Below, in pieces: positions 31,640 to 41,315 of a stretch of 64,000 nt of DNA (position 1 is the stretch's first letter; the number at the start of each line of letters is the position of its first letter). The DNA is from Bathynomus jamesi (taxonomy: Eukaryota > Arthropoda > Malacostraca > Isopoda > Cirolanidae): assembly GCA_023014485.1 (NCBI GenBank), contig JAJOZX010001001.1, positions 186,001 to 250,000 of the forward strand. The letters run 5' to 3'. Under the pieces are notes generated by a model that was given only the letters and a program-made list of their open reading frames with translations, did not search any database and was not told where the DNA came from. Made by a program: the position numbers and the translations under genes.

Positions 31640-32805
31640 AAAAGTTATTAGGGTGGCATACAAGTTTACCAAAGATTTAGCTTATGTTGAAGTTATTTGT
31701 AAGTTGGATAATGGCAGACTCAAGAATATTTCTTTTAACAATGTTGCTAGATTGAAATAAAACTGGGGCATTATTCCAATCAATAAAGTGGGATAACTCT
31801 GACAAATGGACAAAAAGGGCACTGGACAACTGAACTGTCCTGTTCTAACGGAATATTGATGCTGTTTTATACGTGTGTGCAAATCCTTTCCCGTCTGACC
31901 TATGTAAAAGGAATCACATTGTTTACAACCAATTTTATAGATAATGCCTGAATTATTGGTAGGGCTATTTTTTACTATGATATTTTTCACAATATTGTTA
32001 TATGAAAATACTACATTAATATCCAAAAGTTTAAGTACATTAGCAATGCCTAAAAAGCTCGGGAAAAATGGAAGTACTAAAATATTTTTTGACAAAGTAC
32101 GAGTGTTATTATTGACACGATAGAAAGTTCGTTTTGCCTTGTTGAGACAAGATTCCATTAACGCAGATGGATAACACAGATCACTTCCAATACCGTTGAT
32201 TTTTTCTAATTCGGCATCGATGTATTCCGGACTGGCGATCCTAAGGGCGCGGAGAAACATTGAAGAAAAAATGGCCTTCTTAGTGGGGGTGTCATGTCCC
32301 GAGTAAAAGTGTACGTAGGGCAAATTGTTTTTTTTTTTCCGATAGATACTAAACTTAAAACCTGGGCTTTCCCTATGTACACGCACATCCAAAAATGGGA
32401 TTGAATTGTCTTGTTCCACTTCTAAAGTAAACTTAATGGAGGGGGCTTGATCATTTAACTGAAGGAGGAAGTTCTCCAGGTCACGATTCATGGGCCAGAT
32501 ACACAAAATATCGTCAACGTACCGCAACCAAGGGATGCCAACCCCCAGGATTCTCGGAATGTAAGTAATTTCGAAAAACTCCATATAAATATTGGAGAGG
32601 AGGGGCGACAAGGGGTTGCCCATGGCCATCCCAAAAACTTGTTGATAATACTCGTTATATACAAAAAGAGGAGAGTGCTAAAACCAGGGCAGATTTCCAG
32701 TATAAATTCGTATATTTTTTTATCTATAACCTTGGTTGGAAACAATTCATTTAATCTTGTGCTAAAAATCGAGTTTTTCCTTATAAATCTGTGTGCCCCT
32801 CCCAC
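31640..32805 (-). pseudogene. Penelope-like reverse transcriptase with GIY-YIG nuclease
   Basis: The short N-terminal piece 32640-32805 (FIRKNSIFSTRLNELFP) is joined after a deletion to the main frame 32629-31682: MAMGNPLSPLLSNIYM (fingers/palm), RYVDDILCIW (catalytic YVDD), then FLDVRVHRES, and the endonuclease GIIYKIGCKQCDSFYIGQTG with LHTRIKQH. A frameshift near 31800 puts the endonuclease end (IIQLTNNFNIS) in another frame. The palm region upstream of motif C is missing, so it is inactive. Confidence 0.85.
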
Positions 32806-32835
32806 AATCGTTTAAGTTTGTTTCTCCGTTTATTG

Positions 32836-32884
<49 letters not shown>

Positions 32885-32928
32885 TTTTCTGTAACCTATA
32901 TATAGGCTGTAATTCTTTATGTACTTCA

Positions 32929-32968
32929 GTGTTCCTGAGGATGTCATTAGACGAAAGCGCTTGAGCAC
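32929..32968 (+). ncRNA. Hammerhead-ribozyme-like motif 2
   Basis: Identical 40-base layout to motif 1: GTGTTC, CTGAGGA, T-GTC-ATTA-GAC, GAA, AGCGCT, T, GAGCAC. It lies on the strand opposite to the adjoining reverse transcriptase. Confidence 0.7.
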
Positions 32969-33039
32969 CATTCTGTGTTTCCTTTCCTTCGTGGTTTTAT
33001 TCATCATACATATATATATATATATTAATATAGACCGGC

Positions 33040-33302
33040 CCTCTGGACAGATAGCAGTTCACTTCGCTTTATTACGGCTTTTTATAAATTAACTAAAATA
33101 AAGCTAGGTTATGCTGACAGCAAATTGTAAGCACAAACAGATATCTTGACAGTTTTCAAAAGTAAGATTAGCTGGGTGTGCTATGCTCCGTCTGCCTGCA
33201 ACGAGTCTCGCATCCGCAGACAAATCTTAATAGTTTTTCTATTGTAAGTTTTTAATATTTCTAAAATTCTACCTGTACAAGAAATGTACAAATAAGAACA
33301 CA

Positions 33303-33343
<41 letters not shown>

Positions 33344-33800
33344 TGCCGAAATAACCCGAAGGAAACAGAATAATTAAAAATATTTTTCAAAACGCGTTTA
33401 TTGCGGCCTTTTACGGTTGGTTATATTGTTTTAAACGAGAAAGAGTCCTGACCGAAATATATATGTATTATGTCCCGCTTAGGTTATATTATTATAAACG
33501 AGAAAGAGTCCTGGGATTAATTTTTCCTTGTAGGAAAACTCAGAATAAAGCTAGGTCAGGCACTTATAAGTTAACACTGAATGAGCTGCAGAATATAGTT
33601 AGTTACATTTAATATCGTCTTCATTGAACGGTTTTGCATTTCGTCACAATTCCATAACATTCTGGGTAGATAAAAGTTCATCCCGATCTGCTGTGCTGAA
33701 ATTTAGACGCGTTGCGTGTGCATAAAAATCTTGAGCTTCAAACAGATCAGGGGAGTCGTATAGCTGGCTTATGGTTGGTATTTCAAAAACACTAAACAAG
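33040..33800. repeat. Dispersed-repeat copies and unassigned sequence
   Basis: 33060-33290 and 33340-33560 repeat blocks of the 28.4-28.7 kb repeat (AATAAAGCTAGGT, CAGATATC, CGTCTGCCTGCAACG), with a (TA)n run at 33305-33340 between. ACGAGAAAGAGTCCTG occurs twice (near 33435 and 33495). On the minus strand 33640-33790 has a 45-codon open stretch after an acceptor-like TTTCTTGTTTAG, which I cannot name. Confidence 0.45.
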
Positions 33801-33809
33801 AAAAATCAA

Positions 33810-34030
33810 TGAACTGAGGCACTGAGATGAAATTGCTCCCTTTTATAAAGGGAGCTTGTGACCAACCCACAACACACAAACGCTAGCTTCCTATTAGCTA
33901 TCAGTGAATTTTGGGCGGGGCTTGATGCGTAGGCCTACATAGCGGCCAAACGAAGGTCCTGGGCTCCGGCCACAGGGCTGTGATTGGCTGTCCCGTGAAA
34001 TCTGGGGCGTGTGGATAGATTCCAATCTTC
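33810..34030 (-). promoter_or_regulatory. Promoter-like island: CCAAT, GC box, TATA (minus)
   Basis: In an AT-rich setting this block is GC-rich. On the minus strand: CCAAT (33983-33987), GCCCCGCCC (33913-33921) and TTTATAAAAG (33840-33849), in the usual order and about 140 and 70 bp upstream of the TATA. The TATA sits in the palindrome GCTCCCTTTTATAAAGGGAGC region, so it also reads on plus. A start site would fall near 33815, ahead of the open stretch at 33640-33790. Regulatory role is inference. Confidence 0.35.
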
Positions 34031-34483
34031 AACGTTTTTAAATGTTTTTGTAACAATACGCTGTATTAGAATTCGTATCCTGAAGGTCGTGTTTAATTCG
34101 TGAATTGCACTGGAGAAAATGTAATTTAATATGTCCCAAAAGCTGGTTTAAAATTAAATAAATATAGTGCAGTAAATCATGTTAAATCCAATTATTGAAT
34201 TGTGGAAGGTGCAATTATATGAGTTATGCCATAAATTCCAGTTTTTATAAATACGTTTAGAAAACGATATTTATTGGGGTAAGCCAGCTAAAACTCAAAA
34301 TCTTGTTATATTATTGTTTTTTCGCATCAAAGTTTAAGATACTTCCAACAGTCTATACCTTTTAAAATAATTTTGCCTTTCAGGATATCTTCAACAGTAA
34401 GATTTAATATGATCGTAAATGCTGGTTTTAATTATATTAAAAAATAATGCAGCAGTGTCGCGGCAGGGCTGCAAGTAAATGAA
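34030..34483. other. AT-rich, no recognised gene
   Basis: No frame, terminal repeat or known motif seen. Confidence 0.5.
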
Positions 34484-34830
34484 GAAAAATGAATAGGTTA
34501 CCCCGAGACAGAATCTATTTTGTTTTTGAAATCATATTAATATATTTTGTAATAAGGCTTAAAGATATATTGGTGTCTTAAAGATAAATTTATATTAAAA
34601 CAAAATAATTGGTTAAAAGAGGAAAAATGAATAAGTTACCCCGAAATAGAATCTCTTTTGTTTTAAAAATCATATTAATATTTTTTGTAATAAGGCTTAA
34701 AGATATATTGGTGTCTTAAAGATAAATTTATATTGAAGCAAAATAATTAGCCAAAAGAGGAAAAATTAATAAGTTACCCTGAAATAGAATCTATTTTGTT
34801 TTAAAAATTTAAAAAATTTGAATATGATAA
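34484..34830. repeat. 138-bp minisatellite, about 2.4 copies
   Basis: The unit starts GAAAAATGAATARGTTACC at 34484, 34622 and 34760, spacing exactly 138 bp. Copies are similar, with a few substitutions. The rest up to 35095 is AT-rich without features. Confidence 0.85.
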
Positions 34831-35097
34831 ACCAAATTTAAAACAAAAACAAATTTTCGCCTTAATATACAAATTTATCCTTAAATTATAACAAAAACAT
34901 GAATATAATTTTTAAAACAAATTAGAAATTAAATTAGGACTAACTATTTCATTTTTCGCCTTTTATCCCCATTATATTTAAAGCAAGTTTCTGGCAAAAT
35001 ACATGCAATTTTATTTTTAATCAAAAACAGTAAATTTAAAACGCATGCCGTTAAAATATTTTCCACAGTAACGTAATGATATAGTATTTAGATGGCA

Positions 35098-35154
<57 letters not shown>

Positions 35155-35160
35155 TATATA

Positions 35161-35570
35161 CAGGGTGTCCGAGAATTATCTGTACAATTTTTGGCTGTTA
35201 TTAAAAGTCAACCATGAAGTGTAGAAATTCCAGTGTTGTCCCATTTTACAGAGAAACTCATTAAGTTTTTTCTGATAACAAATTTTGACAAGTTTTTCTT
35301 TTCCAGATATTCATACACACCCCTCATCTTTAATGAATCCACAGGAGAAAGCACAGTGTGTTGAATGGTTTATCGAAACAAAATCAGATACACAAGTTCA
35401 ACGAAGGTTTAGAACTAATTACAACAGAAACCCTCCATCAAGAGTAACCATACGAGCTTGGTATAAAAGGTTTAAGGAAACTGGAAGTGTAGAGCATAAG
35501 AAAGGAGCAGGGCGGCCTCGAACGTCTTTTGAAAATGTCGAGCGCATTAAACGAATTCCATCGTTATAAA
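35161..35570 (+). pseudogene. Mariner fragment, left end and DNA-binding domain
   Basis: Left end CAGGGTGTCCGAGAATTATC after a (TA)n tract. The frame from 35333 (MNPQEKAQCVEWFIETKSD) has a helix-turn-helix with VTIRAWYKRFKETGSVEH and GRPRTSFENVERIK, then stops. Neither catalytic domain nor right end follows, so the copy is truncated. An acceptor-like TTTTCCAG lies upstream of the start. Confidence 0.8.
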
Positions 35571-36226
35571 ATAACTTAACCTTGCCAGACCTAACCCAAT
35601 TTAGCTTCTACCTACCATAATCCATTCTACTCTAACCCAATTACTTTTACATAGAAGTCAAATAACACTTAAAAAGATAATAAATTAGTGAATATTTCAA
35701 CCGATGCTGATTCGTAACTTTTCAACGGTTGTTTCCATCAAGATTTTATCCTGAACACTGAGAAAACTAAATGAGATCTAGGTTTTTATACACTGTATAA
35801 CTGAATTAGGTGGACTTCATTATTAAAGTCGATCCTATAACATAATCAGAGTCAGCCTAATCAAACTGAACTTAACCAGACATAAGATAAACTAACCTAG
35901 CATAACTTAACGTAATCTTTTTTTTATGCAGGAAGGAGGAGGCTAAGGGCGAATCCCATAGAGGAAGAAGTGAACCAAAATGAAGGTCCAAGGTTTTCGA
36001 GATTCCTGGACACTCTGCGTTTGAAAGATTGAAGGTCACAGACAGGGGGAAAGATGGATTGAGGAAGATTCAGTTCAACTTGTATTTAAAGACCTCAGCA
36101 TTATTCCGAATCAAATTAATTTTTGTTTATGCGATTCCATCCAATTCCTGTTCGATTTTATTTCCGTCTCAGGTTTTCGGAGTGTATTCTCACTCCATTT
36201 GACATATTTTCGTTCGATCAACTTTT
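35571..36226. other. No recognised gene
   Basis: AT-rich with loose CTAACC-like words near 35580-35650 and 35850-35920 but no regular array. No family recognised. Confidence 0.45.
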
Positions 36227-36240
36227 AATATATATATATA

Positions 36241-36293
<53 letters not shown>

Positions 36294-36451
36294 TATATAT
36301 ATATATATATGATGAATAAAACCACGAAGGTAAAAAGAAACACAAAGGGGTGCTCAAGCGCTTTCGTCTAATGACATCCTCAGGAACACTGGAGTGAAAG
36401 GACAGATCAAGGCAATATATAGGTTACAAAAATAAACATACATACATATTC

Positions 36452-36482
<31 letters not shown>

Positions 36483-36752
36483 AAAACATATACATATATA
36501 GTAAGCATAGAAAAAATTGTGGGAGGAGCAAACATTTATATGAGAGATTGACACTTTTAGCACTTCAGCCGACATTCAATATAAATTCAAATGGCTTGTT
36601 TATGAAACAGGTCACAAAGAATAAAGAATAAAAATAAATATAATATAAATTGAGAAAAATTAATTACAAAATAGTGCCTTAGTGATATATATGTCACAGC
36701 CTAAATAACCATAAAGAAATAAACCGGCAAATAAAAAAAACCACAAATATAT

Positions 36753-36809
<57 letters not shown>

Positions 36810-36985
36810 GACACTTTTAGCACTTTGGCCGACCTTCAATATAAATTCAAATGGCTTGTTTATGGAACAGGTCAAAAGAATAAAGAAATAAAAATAAATA
36901 TAAATATAAAAAGTGCCTTAAAATTGTAAGTGGAGTCTACAAATTCAAGCTCAAAAGGGAAGTCAAAGTGCTAAAAGTGTCTTTT

Positions 36986-37021
<36 letters not shown>

Positions 37022-37272
37022 TTGTGGTTTTTTTTATTTGCCGGTTTATTTCTTTATGGTTATTTAGGCTGTGACATATATATCACTAAGGCACTATTTT
37101 GTAATTAATTTTTTCTCAATTTATATTTATATTTATTTTTATTTCTTTATTCTTTTGTGACCTGTTTCATAAACAAGCCATATGAATTTATATTGAATGT
37201 CGGCTGAAGTGCTAAAAGTGTCAATCTCCCATATAAATGTTTGCTCCTCCCACAATTTTTTCTATGCTTACT

Positions 37273-37290
<18 letters not shown>
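36227..37290. repeat. Penelope-related fold-back block with (TA)n tracts
   Basis: 36311-36400 is the TGATGAATAAAACCACGAAGG plus hammerhead arm. Then 36501-36760 and 37025-37275 are inverted copies (sharing GGAGCAAACATTTATATG, GCCGACATTCAATATAAATT, CTTGTTTATG and AAACCGGCAAATAAA), around an inner pair of GACACTTTTAGCAC blocks at 36808 and 36965. The blocks match the 5' leader of the Penelope-like family (GTGGGAGG...TTTTAGCAC). No intact frame. Confidence 0.7.
36350..36389 (-). ncRNA. Hammerhead-ribozyme-like motif 3
   Basis: Same 40 bases as motifs 1 and 2, minus strand, with the core CTGAGGA and AGCGCT stem III intact. It is next to CCACGAAGG. Confidence 0.7.
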
Positions 37291-37301
<11 letters not shown>

Positions 37302-37303
<2 letters not shown>

Positions 37304-38683
37304 CAGGGTGGGCGGAAAGTAGCTCCCTATTTTGGATTGGTAAAAACATACGTATATTATCCATTTATTTCAGAAGAAATAATATGAAAAGGTAGGCATA
37401 CATGGTAGGTTTTCTCTAAAATTCAATTTGGGCTCCAACTCTTTCCACCAGCTTCTGGAGCCGCCCAGGAATGGCGTCCACTGACTTTAGCAGGAACTCC
37501 GGCGGGATGGAGGACATGACTTCCCGAATTCGGTCCTCCAGTTCTTCCAATGTCCTCGGTTTGGTGCGGTAGACTTCTTCCTTTACCCACCCCCAAAGAA
37601 AGAAGTCGCACGGTGTCAAGTCGGGGCTCCTGGCTGGCCATTGATGTGGACCACGACGACCCATCCAACGCCCAGGGAAGTGGGCATCCAGCCACTCACG
37701 GACAACAAGAGCGAAGTGCGGAGGGGCGCCATCTTGCATAAATATCAGATCGTCGATGTTCTCCCATGTGCTGACAACCGGCCAGACCTCGTTTCGCAAC
37801 ATAGCAAGGTACCGCTCAGCATTCATGGTGTTGCGCAGAAGGAACGGGCCCACAACCTGATCTGAGGTCATACCACACCACACCGTTACACTGAACCGAT
37901 TCTGCCGTTTTTCAGCGGTAACCATGGGATCCTCTCCTGCCCAGTAGTGGCAATTGTGGCGGTTGACAAAGCCTTCGACGTGGAACACCGCCTCGTCGCT
38001 CCAGAGGATGTTGCGGAAGAGATGGGGCCAGTCTTCATGCCAAGCCAGCATGATTTCCCCGAACTCCATGCGAATGTCGCAGTCCTCGTCCGAGAGAGAT
38101 TGGCAGTAATGCGGCTTCCACGCACGCCAGTTCAGCTCCTTCTTCAGCACAGTTCGCACTGAGTAGCGGGAGAGTCCACTTTCCCGAGCTGCCTGGCGAG
38201 TTGACTTTCGTGGACTCCGTGCGAACATTTCCTGAACTGCCTGCACCGTCTCCTGGGCCCTGGATGTCGAAGGGCGACCACATCTTCGAACATCTGCCAC
38301 AGACCCCGTGGTCATGAGCTTCGAGTGGCAGTTCTTGATTGTTTTCGGGTCCACTTGGGCACGTGGTCCGTGAATGGCCCGCCACCATCTTTGAACTCGA
38401 ACGACAGATTGCCAAACTTCGTACTGTGCCGCCAACTGGGCACGCTCCTGCAGTGTTAAACGCTCAGCCATGTTACCCTTCAATCTCAAATGAAAAAAAA
38501 AAAATTAACGTTACAATTGTACCACTTTAGAGAACACAAAGTGAACACTTTAGAGAAAAAAAGATTACCGTTACAATTGTACCACTTTAGAGAACACACC
38601 ATAACAATATAACAATACAATCACAATTTATACATAATTTATATGTAATTTAAATTAGGGAGCTACTTTCCGCCCACCCTGTA
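37302..38683 (-). mobile_element. Apparently intact DD41D (rosa-like) mariner
   Basis: 37304-38681 (1378 bp), ends CAGGGTGGGCGGAAAG and inverse, TA on both sides, in a (TA)n tract within Penelope sequence. One full transposase gene. Much GC-richer than the surrounding DNA. Confidence 0.92.
37416..38471 (-). CDS. DD41D mariner transposase, intact
   Basis: The frame is open from 38489; the better start is 38471 (MAERLTLQERAQLAAQYEVW), 351 residues, usual for the group. Residues about 10-110: two helix-turn-helix regions with the motif GRPSTSRAQETVQ between. Catalytic triad: WSDEAVFHV, MQDGAPPHF and SPDLTPCDFFLWG, with 41 residues between the last two. C-terminal RTLEELEDRIREVMSSIP. No stop or frameshift. 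It acts in the nucleus by cut-and-paste at TA. Codon use is GC-rich, unlike neighbours, which hints at recent arrival. Confidence 0.93.
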   Translation of the reverse strand: MAERLTLQERAQLAAQYEVWQSVVRVQRWWRAIHGPRAQVDPKTIKNCHSKLMTTGSVADVRRCGRPSTSRAQETVQAVQEMFARSPRKSTRQAARESGLSRYSVRTVLKKELNWRAWKPHYCQSLSDEDCDIRMEFGEIMLAWHEDWPHLFRNILWSDEAVFHVEGFVNRHNCHYWAGEDPMVTAEKRQNRFSVTVWCGMTSDQVVGPFLLRNTMNAERYLAMLRNEVWPVVSTWENIDDLIFMQDGAPPHFALVVREWLDAHFPGRWMGRRGPHQWPARSPDLTPCDFFLWGWVKEEVYRTKPRTLEELEDRIREVMSSIPPEFLLKSVDAIPGRLQKLVERVGAQIEF

Positions 38684-38884
38684 TATATATGTATATATAT
38701 ATGAATATGTATGTATGTATGTTTATTTTTGTAACCTATATATTGCCTTGATCTGTCCTTTCACTCCAGTGTTCCTGAGGATGTCATTAGACGAAAGCGC
38801 TTGAGCACCCCTTTGTGTTTCTTTTTTCCTTCGTGGTTTTATTCATCATAAATACTTTTCACGTGTCACTTTCGTGAAATAATT

Positions 38885-38892
<8 letters not shown>
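38684..38892 (+). repeat. Penelope-like arm with terminal block
   Basis: Inverse of the 36.3 kb arm: the hammerhead-like motif, then CCTTCGTGGTTTTATTCATCA, then the palindromic TTTCACGTGTCACTTTCGTGAAA region. With 36311-36500 it frames the fold-back and the mariner. Confidence 0.7.
38769..38808 (+). ncRNA. Hammerhead-ribozyme-like motif 4
   Basis: Same 40 bases on plus, intact core and stems, followed by CCCTTTGTGTTTC. Confidence 0.7.
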
Positions 38893-38916
<24 letters not shown>

Positions 38917-39227
38917 TTCATTACGTGATACATAGGCAATTTGAGTAATTTCTGAGACCCGCCTTTTTGGGTTAGTGAATTAAATAAGTATCTGCTGGAG
39001 AGTCGAACGCCGTCAGCTACTACAAGAATGGTGGGCTGCACTCCAAACGTTAAATGTCAAACCCATCCTTTTGTAATGCCCTCGTTAATTGAAAAACGTG
39101 AATACATAAATAAAACTGAAAAGAGAAACAATGTACGCGAATGACAATACGAATGCGAACAAGAAAGAGTAGGTTTAGTTGAGCAAACCTTATTTACTGA
39201 TACAAAATGGTATCTATCGGATAAAGC

Positions 39228-39278
<51 letters not shown>

Positions 39279-39680
39279 TTGAGTGTATTATTATTATACG
39301 AAGTTTTAAAGCCTCTAATCTTTTAACGGTATGTGAAAACTTTTAAATTGTCTAGGTGGCAGGTATCGTAGTGGTGTGTGTGTGTGTGTGTCTTAAATGG
39401 GTACTGGCAATTTTTTTTGCTAACTGATGGCTATTGTTGCCAGATATGCCTAGCAAAAGAATGACAAGAGCATCTTGCAAATGATTTATTGAAGTTTCAG
39501 TACTGAATACACTTTGTCGCTAAAAATAAAGTTAATATCGTGAAATTGGTACGTGTAAATAACTCTATATAATAAATAAAGTTTTTAGATGGGAGAGGTT
39601 TATTTGGTATGGGGTAACTTTACGCCAGCTGCTGTATCTATAGAGGTAATATATATATATATATATACATAATATATATT
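38893..39680. repeat. Unassigned; (GA)n and (GT)n tracts
   Basis: (GA)n at about 39226-39275 and (GT)n at about 39373-39392, with (TA)n near 38889-38915 and 39650-39670. No gene recognised. Confidence 0.6.
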
Positions 39681-39899
39681 CGTAAAGAACGACGCTTGTA
39701 TAGGAGATATTCCGCGCAAGACGAGAAAGAGAAAACAACAAATGAAAAAATGAAGTACCACCTGGGAATCGAACCCGGGATCTTCCGATTGCCGGTCAGA
39801 CGCGATAACCACTACACCATGGTACTTCATTTTTTCATTTGTTGTTTTCTCTTTCTCGTCTTGCGCGGAATATCTCCTATACAAGCGTCGTTCTTTACG
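39681..39899. repeat. Hairpin with 80-bp perfect arms enclosing a tRNA-like sequence
   Basis: Arms 39681-39760 and 39820-39899 are exact inverse copies; the 59-bp loop carries the tRNA-like sequence. The inner 6-7 bases of the arms are the acceptor stem of the tRNA-like fold. Confidence 0.92.
39755..39825 (-). tRNA. tRNA-like sequence, probably a pseudogene
   Basis: Minus strand, 71 bases. Acceptor stem GTACCAT/GTGGTAC pairs fully. A box GTGTAGTGGTTATCGC, B box GGTTCGATTCC. Anticodon stem TCTGA/TCGGA pairs with one wobble. The loop CCGGCAA would give anticodon GGC (Ala) but has C at position 33 instead of T. T-stem has one mismatch and one base is missing between the acceptor and D arms. These faults and the hairpin setting argue for a tRNA-derived repeat, not a working gene. 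Confidence 0.55.
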
Positions 39900-39929
39900 T
39901 TATTTATACTGCGTGTTCTTTGCAGTTGA

Positions 39930-39968
<39 letters not shown>

Positions 39969-40235
39969 CTATATGGGCTTGTTTCAGATAATTCTTCTGA
40001 CTTAAATAGATAGATAAGCAAATTCTTTAACATATTCTGATTGTAAATACGTTTAGAACAACAATTTTGTATAAAGCCTTCGTTGGCAACTTTTGCACTA
40101 ACTGGCGTAGGTAGTTGCCAGATATATCTGGCAGAAGTTTGCTAATTTTTTATCTGTTTTTGCAATCGTGTTGACACCTACTAAAGAATGTGTGTGTGTA
40201 TATATAATAATATATAATATATATATATATATATA
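39900..40235. repeat. Spacer with (TA)n tracts
   Basis: (TA)n at about 39931-39966 and 40200-40235, otherwise AT-rich without a gene. Confidence 0.6.
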
Positions 40236-41315
40236 TATGAGGTCATCCCATAAGTAATGTCGTTTTTTACGATAGATTAAGTTTAAACTAGTCCTACTCG
40301 GTTTAAGCATAAATTTTCCGAAGGTTATATCTAAGAGGAGATCTATCGTGTTTCGTTACATACTTTACAGACCTTGACCAGTGAAGACGTGTGTTTTGCT
40401 TTATGTGAACTCCTCATAAACATGGTGGTATCAGAAGAGCATCTCAGGCATATAATGCTTTACGAGTTCAAAAAAGGAACTAGTGCAACTGAAGCAACGC
40501 GAAACATTCAGGACGTTTATGGCAACGATTTTCTGCATGTGAGGAAATGTCAACAAAGATGGTTTTAAAAGTTTAGGAATGGTGACTGCTGTTTGACAGA
40601 TGCAGCACGCTCTGGACGCCCTGCTGAGTTTGATGATGACCGGCTGTTAGCCGCACTTGAAGAAGACTGTTCAACAACTGTCAAAGAATGGCCAGAAATC
40701 AATCATCCCCGTCCACCATCCATCGAATTTGCAACAACTCGGGAAAGTGCCTAAGTAGGAAAATGGGTGCCACAAATTGTCGGTCGACAATCTGAGGGTG
40801 CGGGTAAACATTAGCACAGCTCTTCATTCCCGTGAACTTCAAGATCCGTTTTGCACCGTTTAGTGACTGGTGATGAAAAGTGGATACTGTAAGAATGTTA
40901 ACGCCGTCGACAGTGGATTTGTGCCGGAGAGCCAGCGACACCACAGCCAAAACCAAAACTTCACCCTCGGAAGGTGTTGCTTAGTGTTTGGTGGGATAAA
41001 GGTGGTGTAATACACTTTAAAACCTTACCACACAACCAAACAATCACCGCTCAAGTCTACTCTCAACAACTGGATCGATTGAACACTGCACTAAAAGAAA
41101 CGAGACCTTCTTTGGTTAATCGGAAAGGAATCGTGTTCCACCTCGACAACGCACGTCCTTATACCGCTCGGATCACTTCTGCAAAAATTGAGGAGCTTGG
41201 GTGGGAAAAACTTCCACATCCTCCATATTCTCCAGACCTTGCGCCTTCAGAATATCATCTCTTCAGGAGTCTGCAAAACTATCTTGACGAGAAACAGTAT
41301 ACTTTTTTAGATGAC

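Larger units (their letters stand above)
30242..31680 (+). repeat. Penelope-like element 5' region, inverted arm, interrupted
   Basis: Matches, in inverted orientation, the 5' side of the Penelope-like element at 31.6-33.0 kb: TGATGAATAAAACCACGAAGG, the hammerhead-like motif, ACAGCCTA, then after a mariner insertion CAATAAACGGAGAAACAAAC and the reading frame GGAHRFIRKNSIFSTRLNE. A block of about 131 bp (from 31374 and again from 31505) is tandemly duplicated. Confidence 0.7.
31640..33010 (-). mobile_element. Penelope-like retroelement
   Basis: The minus-strand element has a 5' region (32640-33010) with the TGATGAATAAAACC block, a hammerhead-like motif, a (TA)n run and the start of the reading frame, then reverse transcriptase and GIY-YIG endonuclease. 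An inverted copy of the 5' region lies at 30.24-31.68 kb, so the two make a tail-to-tail arrangement often seen for Penelope copies. Confidence 0.85.

Noticed and set aside
39755..39825. A working alanine tRNA gene
   Set aside because: C at position 33, a missing base before the D arm, a T-stem mismatch and the hairpin context point to a tRNA-derived repeat.
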